Positions 63,948-64,000 of a stretch of 64,000 nt of DNA are shown one piece after another. This DNA is from an uncultured Burkholderiales bacterium (GTDB lineage: Bacteria; Pseudomonadota; Gammaproteobacteria; Burkholderiales; Burkholderiaceae_C), in contig CALTTG010000012.1 of the NCBI GenBank assembly GCA_943908475.1, positions 13,462-77,461 of the forward strand, given 5' to 3'. How positions within the stretch are numbered: the stretch's first letter is position 1; each line of letters starts with the position of its first letter. A program made the translations under genes and the position numbers. The notes under the pieces were generated by a model. The model was not told the origin of the DNA, ran no database searches, and saw only the letters and a list, made by a program, of their open reading frames with translations.

Positions 63948-64000
63948 GCGGGATTAGCTCAGTTGGTAGAGCGATACCTTGCCAAGGTATAGGTCGAGAG
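63948..64000 (+). tRNA. tRNA-Gly (GCC), partial at window edge
   Basis: The 5' part of a tRNA begins with GCGGGAT, continues with the D-arm AGCTCAGTTGGTAGAGC and the anticodon arm, whose loop TTGCCAA reads GCC for glycine. The variable and T-arms run off the right edge. Confidence 0.92.

Overview
The window looks like a gene-dense, GC-rich chromosomal core segment of a betaproteobacterium, most likely order Burkholderiales and close to Comamonadaceae. The reasons are the fused aroA-cmk gene, the gyrA / serC-pheA-tyrA-aroA-cmk / rpsA-ihfB-lapA-lapB block, an OmpA of the type common there, and the gshA type. I see no insertion sequence, prophage, CRISPR array or rRNA. Two tRNAs are present: Phe complete, and Gly cut by the right edge.

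Layout. 1-7 kb: rdgB-hemW, a TetR regulator convergent with a FadD-type acyl-CoA ligase, and a Tat-exported small subunit coupled to a GMC flavin oxidoreductase. 7-17 kb: a seven-gene minus-strand operon for guanidine assimilation. It encodes an ABC importer, two DUF1989 proteins, a biotin-dependent carboxylase and allophanate hydrolase. A sigma-54 promoter, an NtrC-like site and a guanidine-I (ykkC) riboswitch with a terminator-type expression platform precede it. 17-31 kb: ompA, gyrA, a DUF2059 protein, serine and aromatic amino acid biosynthesis, rpsA, ihfB, lapAB, and a PCu(A)C copper chaperone. 31-41 kb: comM, glnK-amtB behind an NtrC/sigma-54 control region, a DUF502 protein, then gshA-kup-benE-gshB. 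41-54 kb: a 7TMR-type histidine kinase and LuxR-type regulator pair, the ABC-F ATPase uup, a lipase-chaperone-like protein, ptsI, an OlsB-like acyltransferase, rsmB, and a DUF4390 / NtrY-like / NtrX-like set whose response regulator lacks the AAA+ domain. 54-64 kb: tRNA-Phe, small genes, a TetR-controlled Baeyer-Villiger monooxygenase / esterase / short-chain dehydrogenase cassette, and a YhaN/YhaO-like ATPase-nuclease pair.

Nitrogen is a recurring theme. The guanidine operon and glnK-amtB carry similar sigma-54 and NtrC signals, so both are probably switched on in nitrogen starvation. The guanidine operon also needs its substrate, sensed by the riboswitch. Guanidine carboxylation, deimination to allophanate and hydrolysis would release ammonium, while AmtB-GlnK handles external ammonium. 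The most interesting items are this two-layer control, the oxidation cassette with a palindromic operator inside its promoter region, the NtrX-like protein without an AAA+ domain, and the hookless SbcCD-like pair.
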